This document shows positions 1 to 12,633 of a DNA stretch of 60,000 bases, piece after piece. The first letter of the stretch is position 1. Each line of letters starts with the position of its first letter. Under the pieces are notes generated by a model. It was given only the letters and a program-made list of their open reading frames with translations, did no database searches and was not told the DNA's origin. Source of the DNA: Tubiluchus corallicola (lineage: Eukaryota > Priapulida > Priapulimorpha > Priapulimorphida > Tubiluchidae); contig JAQGDQ010000152.1 of the NCBI GenBank assembly GCA_030141605.1, positions 126,001-186,000 of the forward strand. The letters are read 5' to 3'. A program made the position numbers and the translations under genes.

Positions 1-16
1 ATGTTGGTGGGACCAC
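1..16 (+). CDS. PTDSS2: PTDSS2 exon fragment ending in CWWDH
   Basis: Bases 2-16 read C-W-W-D-H and are followed at once by the donor GTAAGT at 17. The next exon continues in phase 0 with [10 protein letters not shown], as in the PSS family. Only this tail of the exon is in the window. Confidence 0.8.
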
Positions 17-3000
17 GTAAGTGTGTACAGCAGAATATGCTAAAACTTTATTTACGAGGGTATTTTAGCAGAAAGTTTAATGCGGAAGATTTAAAACTGC
101 ACTCAGCTGCTATAGTTGAGTGGTCAATGTATGGACTTGCAAACCAAATATATATGCTCACCAAAGTTTAACAACACAAGTATCGTTAGTAAATAGATTG
201 ATAAATGGGTGAGCATGAAAGCCACTTCTTGAAGGTTTTATCTACAGTACCTTGAAATTTTTCTTTTTCTTTCTTTATTTTATTTTAAACATAATTTTAT
301 TAACCGGTTCGTACCAGAAAGTAATATCAATTTATGCTCGGGTACTCCCCGCTTAATAAGTTTAGCTACTGTTAGTAGTAATACATAGATATATATATAT
401 AAACAATATTTACAAAGTTATTATAGTTACCTAATGTGAATAGCTATTAAAGCAAATGATGAATATTTAAATATTTAGTCTGTGCACTAAACATATTTAT
501 CACTAATTAAACATGAATCTTCACTATATAAATCAATCAATTCATTATTTAAAACATCTCGATGCAGTTAGAAACTTCTGTACGAAATCAAATATTTTGC
601 AATTATCTTGATAACTTAGATTTTCATCTCCGTGGAGTAGCAAATTTATAATATTTCTGACTGTCAAATTTTTAATGTTATTGTTACTATATAAAGCATT
701 ATGTCGTGAACTGATTCACGAGTTTGTTTGTGAACTTTATAAACTTTAGCAACGTTTACAATTTTACAGCAAGTTAGACTACAGTGAATCATTTTCTCAC
801 CTGACTGGTTTCTGATATGCATTACCCAAAGTTAAACCAGTTTCTACTGATTTAAGCTTTTACAGTTTTAATCTAGTGGTCACAACGTAGTGTACAGAAA
901 AGACAGTCAATAATAAAGTGTTTGTGCCACTAAAGGAGTTTGGTTTGTTGCTACATTTATTGACAATAGCCTTTTTCACACATTAAGCTTGTTAAACATA
1001 TTATTTCTTGGTATTATATAGTTTGAACAATTTAGAAAAAAATGTTTATACATTTCAAGAGAAGCAGTACAAGAACAATAAGGTGATACTAGAGAATCAT
1101 CATTATTTTTACACTTTTTCTTAAAAAGTAGTTGTGCGTTATTGATATGTTACGGTTTTGTTGTATGCTTTTAATTTTTACTGTACTTTATGGTGATTGT
1201 AGATGTATTATTGATTTTTTGTTCGCAGTGGATCTTGGATGCATTAGTATGCAATGGTGCTGGTATTTACTTTGGCATGAAAACACTGAATTACCTGAAA
1301 ATGAAGCCATATCACTGGAGAGGAATGTGGAACATACCAACATACAAGTAAGTAAGACATTGGGTAATTTCCCGTTGAAAATTCCCGGGAAATGTCCTCG
1401 CTTTTCATTGAACTTTTGATCCAGATGCAATGAGCTTGCAAAGGATGTTTGACCTTTAGTCTATGAGGCAAAAGGAATAGCTGTAATGTCTTGCTCTATT
1501 TTTGCCAAAAAAAGCAAAGCAACACTGACCCTGGTCTGCAAATGATTGGGTGACTGCCAGGAAAACAGATTCTAAGTGGTTTCATCTGTTCCCTACTATT
1601 TCTGTCCTTGAGGAAAGGTGTATATGCTTTTCAAATTCGCTAAGACGCGCCTGCCTTTTGAGTGTCTGATTACTCTTGATGTTTAATTAGGTTCTCGTCC
1701 TGACACAATCATTTACATTAAGTAGTTTTTGCTTCCGGCTTGCAGAACATGGAACTGCATTAGAAAAGAATCAGTTAAATAGATTGTAATGCTTTCGTCC
1801 TCTGCTAAACATGTATCTTTTTTGCAATATCTATTGAAAAATAACCCAAATAACCACATTAGATAGGAAAGTTACAAACCTGAAACTTACAACGTGAATA
1901 AAAAAAGCCTTGTTGCTCTTTCTTGTAATTTAGTTTTGTTTTTTGTCGTGGGACGGTAACCATCGTAGAAACATTGACATTACTGGTATCTGGTAGTATG
2001 ATGTATTAGTTATTTGTGGAAAAAACATAATGCCAAATTGTAAATGGCCCTCACATTTGCCTTAAGTCTCTGTACCTTGGTGGGTTTTCACTTTCGAAAA
2101 ATTTTGAAGTAAGAATTGCAGTGTGAACTTGACAGCAAATGCAAAATAACTTAATTTTTAGCATACAACAACTCTCATTTTTCCTCCAGCTGACTGTTGT
2201 TCTCCGAATTTTATATTATAATCGCTGTACTAATTAATTCTAGTTTGACATCTTTGGCTATGAATATCCGTTTTTTGATTGGAAACTGTTGACTGCTTAA
2301 GTAAATCTTGTCTGTCTGTGATATTATTTCATTAAACTGTGTAGTGTATTATTGTTCATATTCCACAAAAATTGACTTCTTTGTAAAAAATGAAAGTTTT
2401 TGTTTGAAACATCAGACTCTCAGTTAACATTTTTAACCACAGTGTAATATTGCTTTGTTTTATATAAGGCATCATTATAGGAGCTAGGCGTATGATGTAA
2501 CGTATAATAAAATATTTTTATAACAGCATCATAAAGTGCATCCGCTGGGTGCGACTGTTTGCATGCATGCGATTTTGTAGCAGACACTTTATTGCCTTAT
2601 TGGTAATGAATAATAACGTCCATTCAACGAAGCTTATGTCGTTCAATTGCAACATATTAAATTATGCAGGTTGCTAACAGCATCTTGAACTAAAAAGTCG
2701 GTCTCTGGTTACACTGTAGTACTTTATTCTATTCAGTTTTATTTTCTTAATGCATGCTGTTCTATAAACCACGTAACTATGTGCATAACATGTATGCAAA
2801 ACTGCATCTTGTTTCTATTTTATGTATGACATTTTACTTTTACAATCATTTGAGCATCTTAATTTCTACCGTCATTTTTGGGTACAGTAAATCCTCGTTT
2901 AGCGACGCTAATGCGTTCCAGCAAAACACAATGTTAAGCGAAGCCTAGACTTCCATAGAAGGTAATGTAAAAGAACTGAGAGCCGTTTCAGAGGCAAAAA

Positions 3001-6000
3001 TCAATGCTGCATAAATCATTAAACGTTTCATGGGTTGTCTTCGTATTTCTACTGATTAATTTCTTTCAGCTTTCCTGAAACCACCTGTAATATTGTTACT
3101 TAATCTTTACCTAGCTATAGCAGTGTCTTTTTCGTTAACTTTTAAGCCTGTGCAGCGATTAAGCAATAAACGCTGGATTGTCAAAGCCAAGCCCTGTACG
3201 ACCTTGGGAATTTTTACTAGATACTTCCACTGGTTGCTGTAGCAACAGGTTGCACGCATAAAGTTTGCTCACAGATCTCACTTGATATAAACGGATAATG
3301 TTTAGTAGTCAGTTGGGAAGCAAAAACATACATAATAATTACACTGTTTACATTACTACCGTATTTTTAGAACAGAATAATGCAATTTGTACTCTTTTAA
3401 TGCATCAAGTTAGATAAATAAGTTGTTGATAAAATAAAAATTTGCCTTGAGCAAAGTAAAAATCGTCGTTAAACTGAAACATGCGTCATTGAGTGAAAAA
3501 AGGGCCAAAAAGTCGGCGTCGTTAAAACGAAATGACGCTAAATGAGGAGTCGTTAAGCGAGGACTTACTGTACTTGACTTTTTTAAATAGATTTGAAAGT
3601 AGTTTTAGCTTCACCTGGTAATTTGTATTACTTTTATAGTTAAAACAATGATTTGACTTGCATATTTGTCACCTAGAGAATCAGAGTAGGTAGTTTCCGT
3701 TTCATGGCATCCTTGTCATGCCTTGATCTTTATACATCCTTGTCTTAATTTTTGCACGACTGCACCTGATTTTTACAATAACAAATTCTGGTGGTGAATG
3801 TCCAATGGAACCATATTCTTTGAAAGTTTGAAGCTGTATGTAAGACTCTTGAATAAAAAAAATCAATAATTAATGGCATTGATTCTGGGCTAAAATTTGC
3901 TACCTCACTTTGCTGTTTTGTTTTCATAATCTACAGTGTGGAGTATATTGTATTTTGTATGATGAACTATATGGTGTATGTTGCATTTTGCTACGTGGTG
4001 GCAGCAACTATTCAAGTGAATTCTGGTGTTGGCTAGCTCTCGTAAAACTAATGGCCACTCTACATGAGATTTTAACACAACATATTCACAAAAGATTACT
4101 GCATTTTTGTAACCACATTGACATAATATTGCTTATGGTAAAAATACCTGAATCTGAGTACGACTTTCAACTTTCAATGGAGTAGCAAAGTGTTGCATAA
4201 TTCAGTGCTTTTGATATTTTCAAGTATTTAAAACCCTGTTGGCCATTTTCAAAATGAGGCTAACATGGTTGTTTTATTAGCAGGTTGTTCAAGATTCGGG
4301 CAATAGAAATCCTTCTAAAAATGTACCTTGTTTTCAATTGATTTTCTAGTAAAAATCTGCTACTATTTTATAGTATGCTAAGCTTTAACTAAGTTTAGAG
4401 CAACATCACAATCTGCAGTACCCTGTGTATTTATTTAAGGATTTAGTAGTTATATTTGTGGCATGATGAATGCTGAGTGGTCGTAGCGTGTGCTTTTGTT
4501 GCATAAGTTAAGCAACTGCAAGCCTGTTCTTAGTTAATACATGAATGAATTAATTGCGGGGAAACTACTTACAGATTAGTTCATCAAACACACTGCCTTT
4601 AACTGTTTAATTGAGGAATCATGTATGAATACGTTCATCAGTACATGACTTAAAGAAACCTCACTTCTTTGTGTCAGTTTAAAGGATTATACGTGAAAAT
4701 TGACTAGGCATTAATTGGATGAATACTTCAAGTTTTTGACTAGCGGTGGACAATGTGTGATGGTAACTTGCAAGTAATACATTTTAATCATTAATACGAT
4801 AACAACTTTCAGGCAATTAAAACCTTTTTATGGCGTAAACAGTATAATATTTTTTTCGTTATTCTATAGTGTTATAAGTGTGCTTTTATAATATTTATTA
4901 TTGGCGACTGTTAATAATATTTTCTCTTTTTGTGTAGAGGTAAACTGAAACGAATTGTCCAACAGTTTAGTCCATACAGTTGGATGGAATTTGACTGGCG
5001 GCCGACGGCGAGCTTAACGAGGTGGATTTTAATGTTAGGAGTCATATTTATGGTAGGTTATTCTAAAAATAAACCTTTTCATCCATTCAATTGTTGCCTA
5101 ACATTCCTTATAGGAGATTGACTATTTACTGGCATGTTATCGTTCCTTTGAAACCCTGGTGAGGAGTTAGTAAAAAAACCATTTTTTTAATTTATTGTAA
5201 CAATCGTAATCTTAAGAGCCTGCACAGCTTTATACTGAGACCAGAATTCTGCTTTGTCAGCATTAAAACATGTTGTTGTTTGGTAAAATGCAAAAAATCA
5301 ATAATAAACAAGTGAGTTCCAGTTCATATTGATTAAAAAACCAATTTTTTAAGTTGTTGCAATGATCGTAATCTCTATATATTTCTTTGATAAAGTTCTA
5401 GCGCAACTTTATACTAAACCCCAGAATTTTGCTTTGTTAGCATTAAAAAATGTTGTTGTTGTTTGCTGGAATACGAAAAATCAATAATAAACAAGTGAGT
5501 TCAGTTCATTTTGTGGCACGTAAGTTCACGATTGTTAATAACTGAGAGTGTGTTAACTTTCAGGTGATGAGGTAGTAACACAACTTGTTTTTAAATGTTT
5601 GCTGCATGCTTTCAACTTCATTGGCCCTTAGTAGATGAATTCTGATGCTGAAAATGTGCTTGAGTCGAAATGTTTGTCTGGCCACTTAACATTCCCTGTA
5701 CAAATTCATTATTCTGAGTTTAAAGACTACGTGTTTAGTACGACTTTCATAGAGAGAGTTTGCCATCTATTTATCAATCAGACATGACCTGTTCTCCATG
5801 AGCACGAATAACACAACCAGGTGGTTGGCAGCAATGGTGTATGAATATTGCTGGGGTGTTTGGGTCATTTATCTTTTTAGACAAAAATTAAAGTTAGGAG
5901 ATAGTCACCTCTAAGTCGCCTCTGTTGGCTCAGTGGTTCATTTTAGGGACTGGATTTGATTATAAGATAGGTTCCACTTTTGCCACCACCACCCATGATA

Positions 6001-7434
6001 AGTAAGCTCTGCCACTGAGTGCTGGATTCCAGCTTACAAAGTACCAATAATCAGTATGAAAATCCTATATGTGATGAAATAGCAACTTTGTCTTTAGTGT
6101 CAAAAGACTGCTTTTGAATTCTAATAACCAGACACACTTTGCATTATGTGTTTTGTTTCCGTAGTTTTTGTTGGCTGAGATCAACACTTTCTATCTCAAG
6201 TACGTTCTATGGATTCCACCTCCGCATTTCATTAACATCATCCGGCTTGGATTCTTCATGCTAGCCGGAGCCGTCAGTATGAGAGAGACCTTTCAGTATT
6301 TGGACGATCCGTAAGTATTTATGTAATTCTGGTGACAGACGTAAAAGCTTTTGAGATACGTTTGCAGTTTGAAAAATTTCATACATGTATTTATTTGTAT
6401 TTATAACCGTTTATGGTTTTTTTACAAGTGTCGCAAGTGAGCCTTATGGTAGTCAACAAAGCATTAGCTGAGTAGTTTTTAAACACAAATCTTGTCTATA
6501 AGCTTTTTAGCAAAGCAAACAGACAAACTCGGATATTTTTATACACTTGCAGAAAATTGCTGCTTTATTTCATTTACTCTCATTGCTGGTCATTAGTCAA
6601 TCAGTCATTTGCCTGTTAGATCTAATTTTTAAACTGGCTACTGAATAACAGCCATATATATACATATATAGCCTAACAGGCAATAGATTAATTTTTATCA
6701 CGTCTCTAACCAAAGCATTGTTTGTTGAATGAGAGTGATTCATATGCTATTTCAAAAGAAAGTACCCGTATATATAAGTCACAGGGTAAAGGAAATATGG
6801 TTGACGACTTATTACGGGTTCACAGAGGTTTAGTGTTTGCAACAAGCTAGTACCAAACAAAAGCTGTGCTGCTGAACATGTCATGCATGCGGAATTTGTT
6901 TCGTTTTTGTGCTTTATAAATATCATTCATTCACTTATTTATTTAAAGTAAAGGAAGTTGCTTAATCATTGCATCTGACAGCACGACAAAACGTCTCCGT
7001 GCAGAAGTTTAGTACACTTATTAACACTTGGACATTTTATAACATTTAGTGAGTGCAAGCAGTTTGGTCGCCAGTCGTGGCTCGTTGCCGCCATCATCAT
7101 CACCGAATTACTCGTTGTCATCAAATTTGACTGGGAAACGGTGACGAAGCCATTGCCGACGCACATGCAGGTGTTTTGGACTTGTGCAATAACTTCTCTT
7201 GTGGGCTACACGATCTGGAAGTTCTTCATAGTCAACGACCACAAAGACTCGGTTGTGCTCATTCATACGGACGATGAAGATGATAGTGGCAGTACCGACA
7301 TCCGTGCGCAGGGAACGCTGAACAGAGAACTTCGCACACAGGGTACGCTTAGTAGAGAACTTCGCCCTAAGGGGGCGCTGAATAAGGAACGAGTTGCGTA
7401 TGCTACAAACTCCGTTTCTCCGTCCGTAATTTAA
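1..7434 (+). CDS. PTDSS2: Phosphatidylserine synthase 2, 3' part (5 exons, 5'-truncated by window edge)
   Basis: Spliced CDS: 1-16, 1229-1347, 4938-5052, 6165-6310, 7050-7434; 259 residues are visible up to a TAA stop. All junctions are GT/AG and the phases agree. The family swaps the ethanolamine head group of phosphatidylethanolamine for L-serine in the endoplasmic reticulum membrane. Recognisable family stretches are [13 protein letters not shown], the [12 protein letters not shown] block, [20 protein letters not shown] and [18 protein letters not shown]. The [13 protein letters not shown] and [11 protein letters not shown] blocks resemble vertebrate PTDSS2 more than PTDSS1, from memory of the families. 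At least four hydrophobic segments fit a multi-pass membrane protein. The N-terminal half, with most catalytic residues, lies outside the window. The C-terminal tail is divergent and carries a short tandem repeat. Confidence 0.93.
17..1228 (+). other. PTDSS2 intron, no feature seen
   Basis: This AT-rich intron lies between the CWWDH fragment and the next PTDSS2 exon. I see no coding similarity, no long repeat and no inverted termini in it. Confidence 0.7.
1229..1347 (+). CDS. PTDSS2: PTDSS2 exon ([16 protein letters not shown]...)
   Basis: Acceptor TTCGCAG ends at 1228 and donor GTAAGT starts at 1348. The exon is 119 nt and enters in phase 0; it leaves two bases for a split Lys codon. It encodes the conserved CNG...GMKTLxYL and [12 protein letters not shown] motifs. 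Confidence 0.9.
2885..3570 (+). mobile_element. TA-flanked pogo/Tigger-like nonautonomous DNA transposon
   Basis: The left end reads CAGTAAATCCTCGTTTAGCG and the right end, reversed, reads CAGTAAGTCCTCGCTTAACG: an inverted terminal repeat with three differences in 20. Each end is flanked by TA, the usual target duplication of Tc1/mariner/pogo elements. The 686-bp body has no transposase reading frame. CAGT-type termini rich in CCTCG resemble Tigger/MER2-like elements. A related, truncated copy in opposite orientation starts near 26051. Confidence 0.8.
4938..5052 (+). CDS. PTDSS2: PTDSS2 exon ([15 protein letters not shown]...)
   Basis: Acceptor TGTGTAG ends at 4937 and donor GTAGGT starts at 5053. 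It completes the split Lys codon and encodes the conserved KLKRIxxQFSPYSW segment, then starts a hydrophobic helix ([10 protein letters not shown]). Confidence 0.92.
5168..5512 (+). repeat. Direct duplication of about 165 bp in PTDSS2 intron
   Basis: Bases near 5168-5330 recur near 5333-5512. Shared landmarks in order are an A-run followed by CCATTTTTT or CCAATTTTTT, CAACTTTATACT or CAGCTTTATACT, GCATTAAAA, ATGTTGTTGTT and CAATAATAAACAAGTGAGTT. Confidence 0.75.
5928..6045 (+). repeat. tRNA-derived SINE-like repeat
   Basis: TGGCTCAGTGG (near 5930) fits the tRNA A-box, and GGTTCCACTTT (near 5972) is a weak B-box at a plausible distance. Downstream, the segment 6006-6030 (GCTCTGCCACTGAGTGCTGG and on) recurs in reverse orientation at 53660-53684, which supports a dispersed family. 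Confidence 0.45.
6165..6310 (+). CDS. PTDSS2: PTDSS2 exon ([16 protein letters not shown]...)
   Basis: Acceptor TTCCGTAG ends at 6164 and donor GTAAGT starts at 6311. The exon encodes the membrane helix [15 protein letters not shown], then [15 protein letters not shown] and [11 protein letters not shown], the best markers for PTDSS2 over PTDSS1. It ends two bases into a Pro codon. Confidence 0.94.
6609..6683. repeat. Inverted repeat in PTDSS2 intron
   Basis: TTGCCTGTTAG (6609-6619) and its exact complement CTAACAGGCAA (6673-6683) flank an AT-rich near-palindrome (about 6652-6673). It could form a hairpin, or be a small foldback remnant. Confidence 0.5.
7050..7434 (+). CDS. PTDSS2: PTDSS2 terminal coding exon
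   Basis: The acceptor ATTTAG ends at 7049 and the TAA stop is at 7432-7434. It encodes [20 protein letters not shown], a second helix around [20 protein letters not shown], then an acidic stretch (HTDDEDDSG). The hydrophilic tail holds three 10-residue repeats beginning at 7303, 7333 and 7363. The tail does not match any PSS tail I know. Confidence 0.93.
7303..7392 (+). repeat. 30-nt in-frame tandem repeat (x3) in PTDSS2 tail
   Basis: Three 30-nt units (7303-7332, 7333-7362, 7363-7392) encode [20 protein letters not shown] and [10 protein letters not shown]. The period is a multiple of three, so the frame is kept. Confidence 0.85.
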
Positions 7435-9600
7435 TGCACACTCTGACACACGCTACTTTTTTTTATTGTAAAATGTTTAGTTCTGTGTTATTTAAAAGTG
7501 CCGAGATTTTTTATTCAAGTCCCCCATTTGAAATTCAACGGATTTTTAGACTCGGTTAGTTTAATTGTTGCGTGTTTGATGATTTATTGATTAGTTGATT
7601 GATTGATTTCAGTATTCAATGTTTTGTAACATTTAATTAGCAACAAATGTCTGTGATTGATGAAAATTTTTTTAGCTTTTAGACCGCATACTATTGTTTA
7701 CATAAGTGCCTACATTTATATTTTTGTTGGTTATTTATATTTTTCTAATCCAGTAGTATTGTACTTTGAATTTACAAAGATTATATTTTTGAATTAACTT
7801 TGCCAGTCACTTCAATGGCAACTGCTTGCTTTCTAATGCATTTATCATTCACCAGCAGGAGTACCACAAGGTGCAGTGCTTTAGCCATTTTTATTAAATT
7901 TGTATAAAAAGTTTATTAGCTGTTAATGTCTTGAGTATTGCTAACGCTAAGAGCTGTATGAGTTTGATTGATGACTTTTCCTTCCTATGTAATATGCAAT
8001 AGGTAGTAGTGCATGCAATTTCATAATTGGACTTTCTTGCCTACTTTTTATCATGCATTTTGTAGTTAGAATAGTAAGAATATCTTACAAAAGAGCATGC
8101 CATTAACACTATCTTATCTCAAATTTTTGGTATTTTGTTAGCTGTCATAGCTTTTATGAACGAAGATAGCTTTTAACTCTTTAGTTGTATTTTTAAACCA
8201 TCCTGCTTTCCTGTGCCAACTGTGTTTGTTATGTCCCTTGCCATATTTTAATTCTTAGTTTAAGTGTGTAACTGATGATAGGTAGCGTCACACTCTGTAG
8301 GCATATCACAAAAAAACAAACGTGTGCAACTGTGTTATGATGTTGTGATATCTGATGCATAAAAAGACCCGCCATATCAGTAGTCTCTTAGTACACGCGT
8401 GCATCACATGTTGGCAGCAAATGCCGTCCAAGAAGTTGATTTCCGTTTCACTGCTCTTCTCTTCTTCTTTTTGTGTGAAACTGTTGTATACATGAGCTAA
8501 ACTTTCTGCCCGGTATGCATATCATTTGTGCAAAGTTAATGTGCAACAAAAAGGCTCAATCTGTCAAGAAATTGGTGCACTAAGATGCACTTTTCTACTG
8601 AAAGCAATTTTTTATATGTTATACGCAACCTATTGCATTTTCTAACATCAAAATAATGTAGAAACTTATTCCAGTTAGTCATTACAACAGAATAATCTTT
8701 TCTTGCCAGTCACTGTCATTTCTGTGTACTAGAGTCGCATCTATTGTAGACGCTTAGCTCATGCGCTTTAATAATTTATTTAATGTCATTTGTTGTTAGA
8801 TATACAGATGGTGTTAGTATGTTTTTGTGTCTATGACCACTGTACCTCTAGCTACTGTGATGTTTTTGTCTACTAATGTAGAGTCTGTAATACAAGTACT
8901 TTTATGACTGACTGAGGTGACAATTCATTAAAGTTTTCGAATCAGAAAAGTCCTTAATAACTAATTAAATTTACCTATAAATGTGATGTACTTCATTTGA
9001 TAACATTACCTGTTGGCTGTACAATTCACTAGCCTCTAAGTCAGTTGACTGTTACGTTACACATTCTAATCTCAGATGCTTAGATACATAACTCGAGAAG
9101 CATGTGGGTGTCAGTAAAATTATATAAAGACTATAATATGTGCGTTTTTTTTCTTTGTCTTCAAATCTCAAAAATTTTCTCAATACTACAGTATTCAGCC
9201 ATTTTAATATTTATAAGAAAAAAATAAAGTTGCTCATAATTATGTGTACAATGATAAATGCCAGTATTAGTGGGTTGCGCTCATAGAATTTATAAAAGCT
9301 TTTGCTTTGTTAAGAAGTCCGCCATTGTGAAATATCTAAAATATTCAATTTAACAGCACAATTATATTGCAAATGCATGGAAACCTGCTGGCAGAAAAAG
9401 GAAATAGGAAACAAAGGCTCATTCAGAATTTAACGTGGCTATGACACCTTTGCCAGCATAGTGGTTCATCTTAGCATAACCTTGATAAAGAACAATGCCA
9501 CAAACATCAGTAAGTTAGTAAGTCTTGTAGTTGAGTGCTGGAGTTTTGTTGCAGTGTGCTGATTTGCATAAAAAGGTACAAAATGTTAATTATGTGAATG
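7435..9600 (+). other. 3' flank of PTDSS2, no gene seen
   Basis: This stretch covers the PTDSS2 3' UTR and start of the intergenic region. The first AATAAA after the stop is at 9223-9228; ATTAAA variants lie at 7893 and 8927. I cannot choose the true polyadenylation site. No other gene is visible. Confidence 0.5.
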
Positions 9601-9654
9601 TTTATTTTATTAATAATAACTAGCCAAACCCCGCAAAAAGAATTTTGCACACAA

Positions 9655-9970
9655 ATGAACAACCCACACCACACAACCACCCGCTCACAAAACACCACAC
9701 CAACCCACCACTCCACTCACAACCCACATCATACCACCACACCACACCATTCACATCATAGCACACCACCACATTATCCACACCATATCACTCACACCAC
9801 ACCACCCAGACCAAACCACTTCACCCCTCCACACCATCCACAGCACAACACTCACATCATATGGTAATCTTGACATTGATGACTATGATGATAATAATGA
9901 CAACAAAACGCCCAACTGCACGTAAACCCACACCACACCAAACCTCGCAGCTCCCATCACATCACCCACA
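9655..9970. repeat. CA-rich low-complexity block
   Basis: From about 9655 to 9868 the + strand is nearly free of G and built from CACAC, CACCA and CCACA words. It resumes briefly at 9920-9970. Reading frames across it are artefacts of composition. Confidence 0.8.
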
Positions 9971-10264
9971 ATATGCAGCTTTGTAAGTAAGGATTCCTGA
10001 AGTGGAACGTGCAACTATTTCCATTCTTGTAAGCTGTGGTCATCGTGTTTTTGAGTGACTATATCATATAGAACAGTTCCTCCTCTTTCTGAAAAGCTGT
10101 AGAATTCCTATAAGAACTCCAATAATTATTGTTGAAACGTTATTTTCTGCAACAGTGCTTATACTGCCAGAGGGAGTGCTCACCTTTTCTCAGGACTTGC
10201 AACGTGCTATATCTAAATGCAATCAACAAAATATGCATTTAGATCTAACCAGGTTTACACAACT

Positions 10265-10283
10265 CCCCCCCACCCCCACCCCC
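10265..10283 (-). other. Possible G-quadruplex tract on the minus strand
   Basis: Runs of 7, 5 and 5 C separated by single A bases give long G runs with one-base loops on the minus strand. Four-stranded folding is possible if the 7-base run is split. Confidence 0.4.
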
Positions 10284-11312
10284 GTGGCTCACATGCACAA
10301 GCAATCAAAATTTTGTTTTTCTCACTGACTCTAAACAAAAAGAACAGTATATCACTAACCCATAAAAAATTAGTTTTCTACGATGGAGAATCGTGACCAT
10401 AGTATTTTTTTCTAAACATAGCACATCCTATGAAATTATTCAAGACAAGTCACCAATTTCTATGAAGAACTTACTTCAGCCAGCTATACAGCTTTTAATT
10501 TTGGTTTACCAAATAAAGTAAACATTACCAACAGAGCAGCCTGGCAACATCCAATAGTGTGCTGGATTGTGTGCTGATATTAATTATGCGAACTATTATT
10601 TTAATAATAATAGCAAAGATTGATAAACAAGAGAAGAGAAAGGAAATACAAAGGCGTTCAGCAGAGACACTTTTGATGCAAAAGTATGAAAATATAAACT
10701 GTAAAATAACCAGTCGCGGGATGTACTGTAACTATCGCACTTCTCAGCAAAACTAATAATGCATTTTTGGGTTTTGCCGTTTTTCATACATTTGCATCAC
10801 GTCTCTGCTGAACTCCTTTCTATTTCAGTTCTCTTCTCTTTTTCTCTATCTTCATCGATTATTTTATCTTTACTATTCCCTGTTTTTCTATAATTCTCTC
10901 TCTTGTTAATTTTACTTAAAAGTAGTTTTCCTCCACTTTTCAAGGTGGTCTTGCAAGCTTTGCTTCTTGACCAATATGCAGCATATATTTCCTGCTGATA
11001 AACTATTATGTAGTTAGTAACTATATTAATATAATTTTTTGCAATTAGTGTAATTACAATTGATTTGTTGTATAACAGTTACAATGTGATAATGTAATTA
11101 TGCTGAAGTAGATAATAAATTATGTCAATTACGTCAATTTGCAAACCAGTTAAAAGAGGAATAGAAAAAATTATTTCTGTTCATGCTTTACTCCCGAAAC
11201 TTCACTCCCTTAATGTTGCGCAGGCGGGTTTACTAGCAGTGTCTGCTGCACTGGGAAGTCTTTGGCGTAAAGAAATGGTGTGTTTATTTCGCCCCCTGCT
11301 TTTAGAGAGTTG

Positions 11313-11360
11313 ATTGGCTCACACATTTCTCACGTGACCTTCCTGGGGACATCCGCCATC
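11313..11360 (+). promoter_or_regulatory. Candidate promoter patch upstream of NFI
   Basis: In an AT-rich intergenic region this patch combines an inverted CCAAT box (ATTGG, 11313-11317), an E-box CACGTGAC (11331-11338) and CCGCCAT (11353-11359), a YY1-like start-site motif. It lies 1.3 kb upstream of the first recognised NFI exon. Assignment to NFI is by position only. Confidence 0.35.
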
Positions 11361-12633
11361 GCGTGTTCAATGTCTTGTGAAATGTTGTGATCGTGCCAAA
11401 GCAAAAGTAAAATTAATGGAATCCGAGTATTATAATATAACTTACATGTTGTGGAGAGAAGGGCTTCATTATCTTGATATTCATCTGATACCTAGTTTCG
11501 CCGATTTATTATCAGTTTCGCATTAGTCTGTGATTTTGTAACGAAGCACTATTGGCCACATTTTCAGGCACGATTTAATATAAGTCTGTACTCGTAAAAT
11601 CGTATTATGAATCCTTATAAAATCGTGTGTGTAACAGCTCAAGGCAATTTTATTAGTATACTTTGGGAATGTAAACTTTGCACTGGTAGTGCAGAACTGT
11701 AGGCGCTTGTGAATTGCAATTACAAAATTATATGTGCAAACATAGCTCTTCATATACAAAATTAATGAAAATAAAAAACTGGAAAACACTTTGAAATCAG
11801 GAAAATGACAATGGTGAGTAATCTGAGCACATAGGCCTATTATATGATTTAGTTAATATTCTGTACGTCTTGCGTAATTCTTATTCCAGCCACTCCAAAT
11901 TATAAGAGCACCTCAAAATTGGTATCACTCTTATGTTACACTTACATTTGTGACTTCCGACGTTTTTTGCAGGGAAATTGTTGAACTTGGTGATGGAATT
12001 AGTAGCTAGTAGTAGGCAGAAAGTAATTTAACGTTGAAAGTTTAGTGGCCAGTGGGTGCACTGTTTGAATGCTAAATGCTGGGCGTTTTTTTAATACAAG
12101 TGTATTCAAAACGAGTCAGTGACTACTTAGAGTAATAGCTGAAGTAGTAAGGACAACACATGAGTTTATTGAAGCATTTACAAATAATGGATATCTGTTT
12201 TTAATGTGATGATTGTCATAGTAATAATAACAGTTGTGATAGTTATGGGAAGATTGCTGGACAGACAGGCGTGCTATTTGCAATATACAACTATAAGCTG
12301 GACATTTTTGGCGTACAGATTGAATTATTGGAGAGCTCCGGAAAAGCAAAAAAGTGTAGTAGCAGTGCATGATTTATTGAGTAGAGAGTCCACAATATCA
12401 AAATAAAATTTAATTCAAGTTTATTTGCCTGATGCAGTTCAAGACGGTATGTTGTGTTGCTAGTTTACAACACAAGTCAAAATGAGGTGGAAATAAATAA
12501 AGGGACTGTTTTTTGCCTAAACAACAATACCCGTTTTGTGTGGTAATTGCTATTGCAAGCACAATCATTAGTAACGCATAAATGAAGCTGTTACTTACTT
12601 GCTTACTGATGTTTCAAATTCTATCTTTTTTAG
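11361..12633 (+). other. Upstream region expected to hold the missing NFI first exon
   Basis: NFI proteins have a short, variable N-terminus before the DEFHPFI exon, and that exon must be spliced from a donor in phase 0. One tiny candidate is ATG ACA ATG followed by GTGAGT (11805-11813, donor 11814). It fits in phase but has no sequence support. I see no other gene here. Confidence 0.3.

Noticed and set aside
7108-7449. 113-residue minus-strand frame
   Set aside because: It is the antisense shadow of the PTDSS2 terminal exon.
9598-9867. His/Thr/Pro-rich frame
   Set aside because: It spans the CA-rich low-complexity block and has no recognisable domain.
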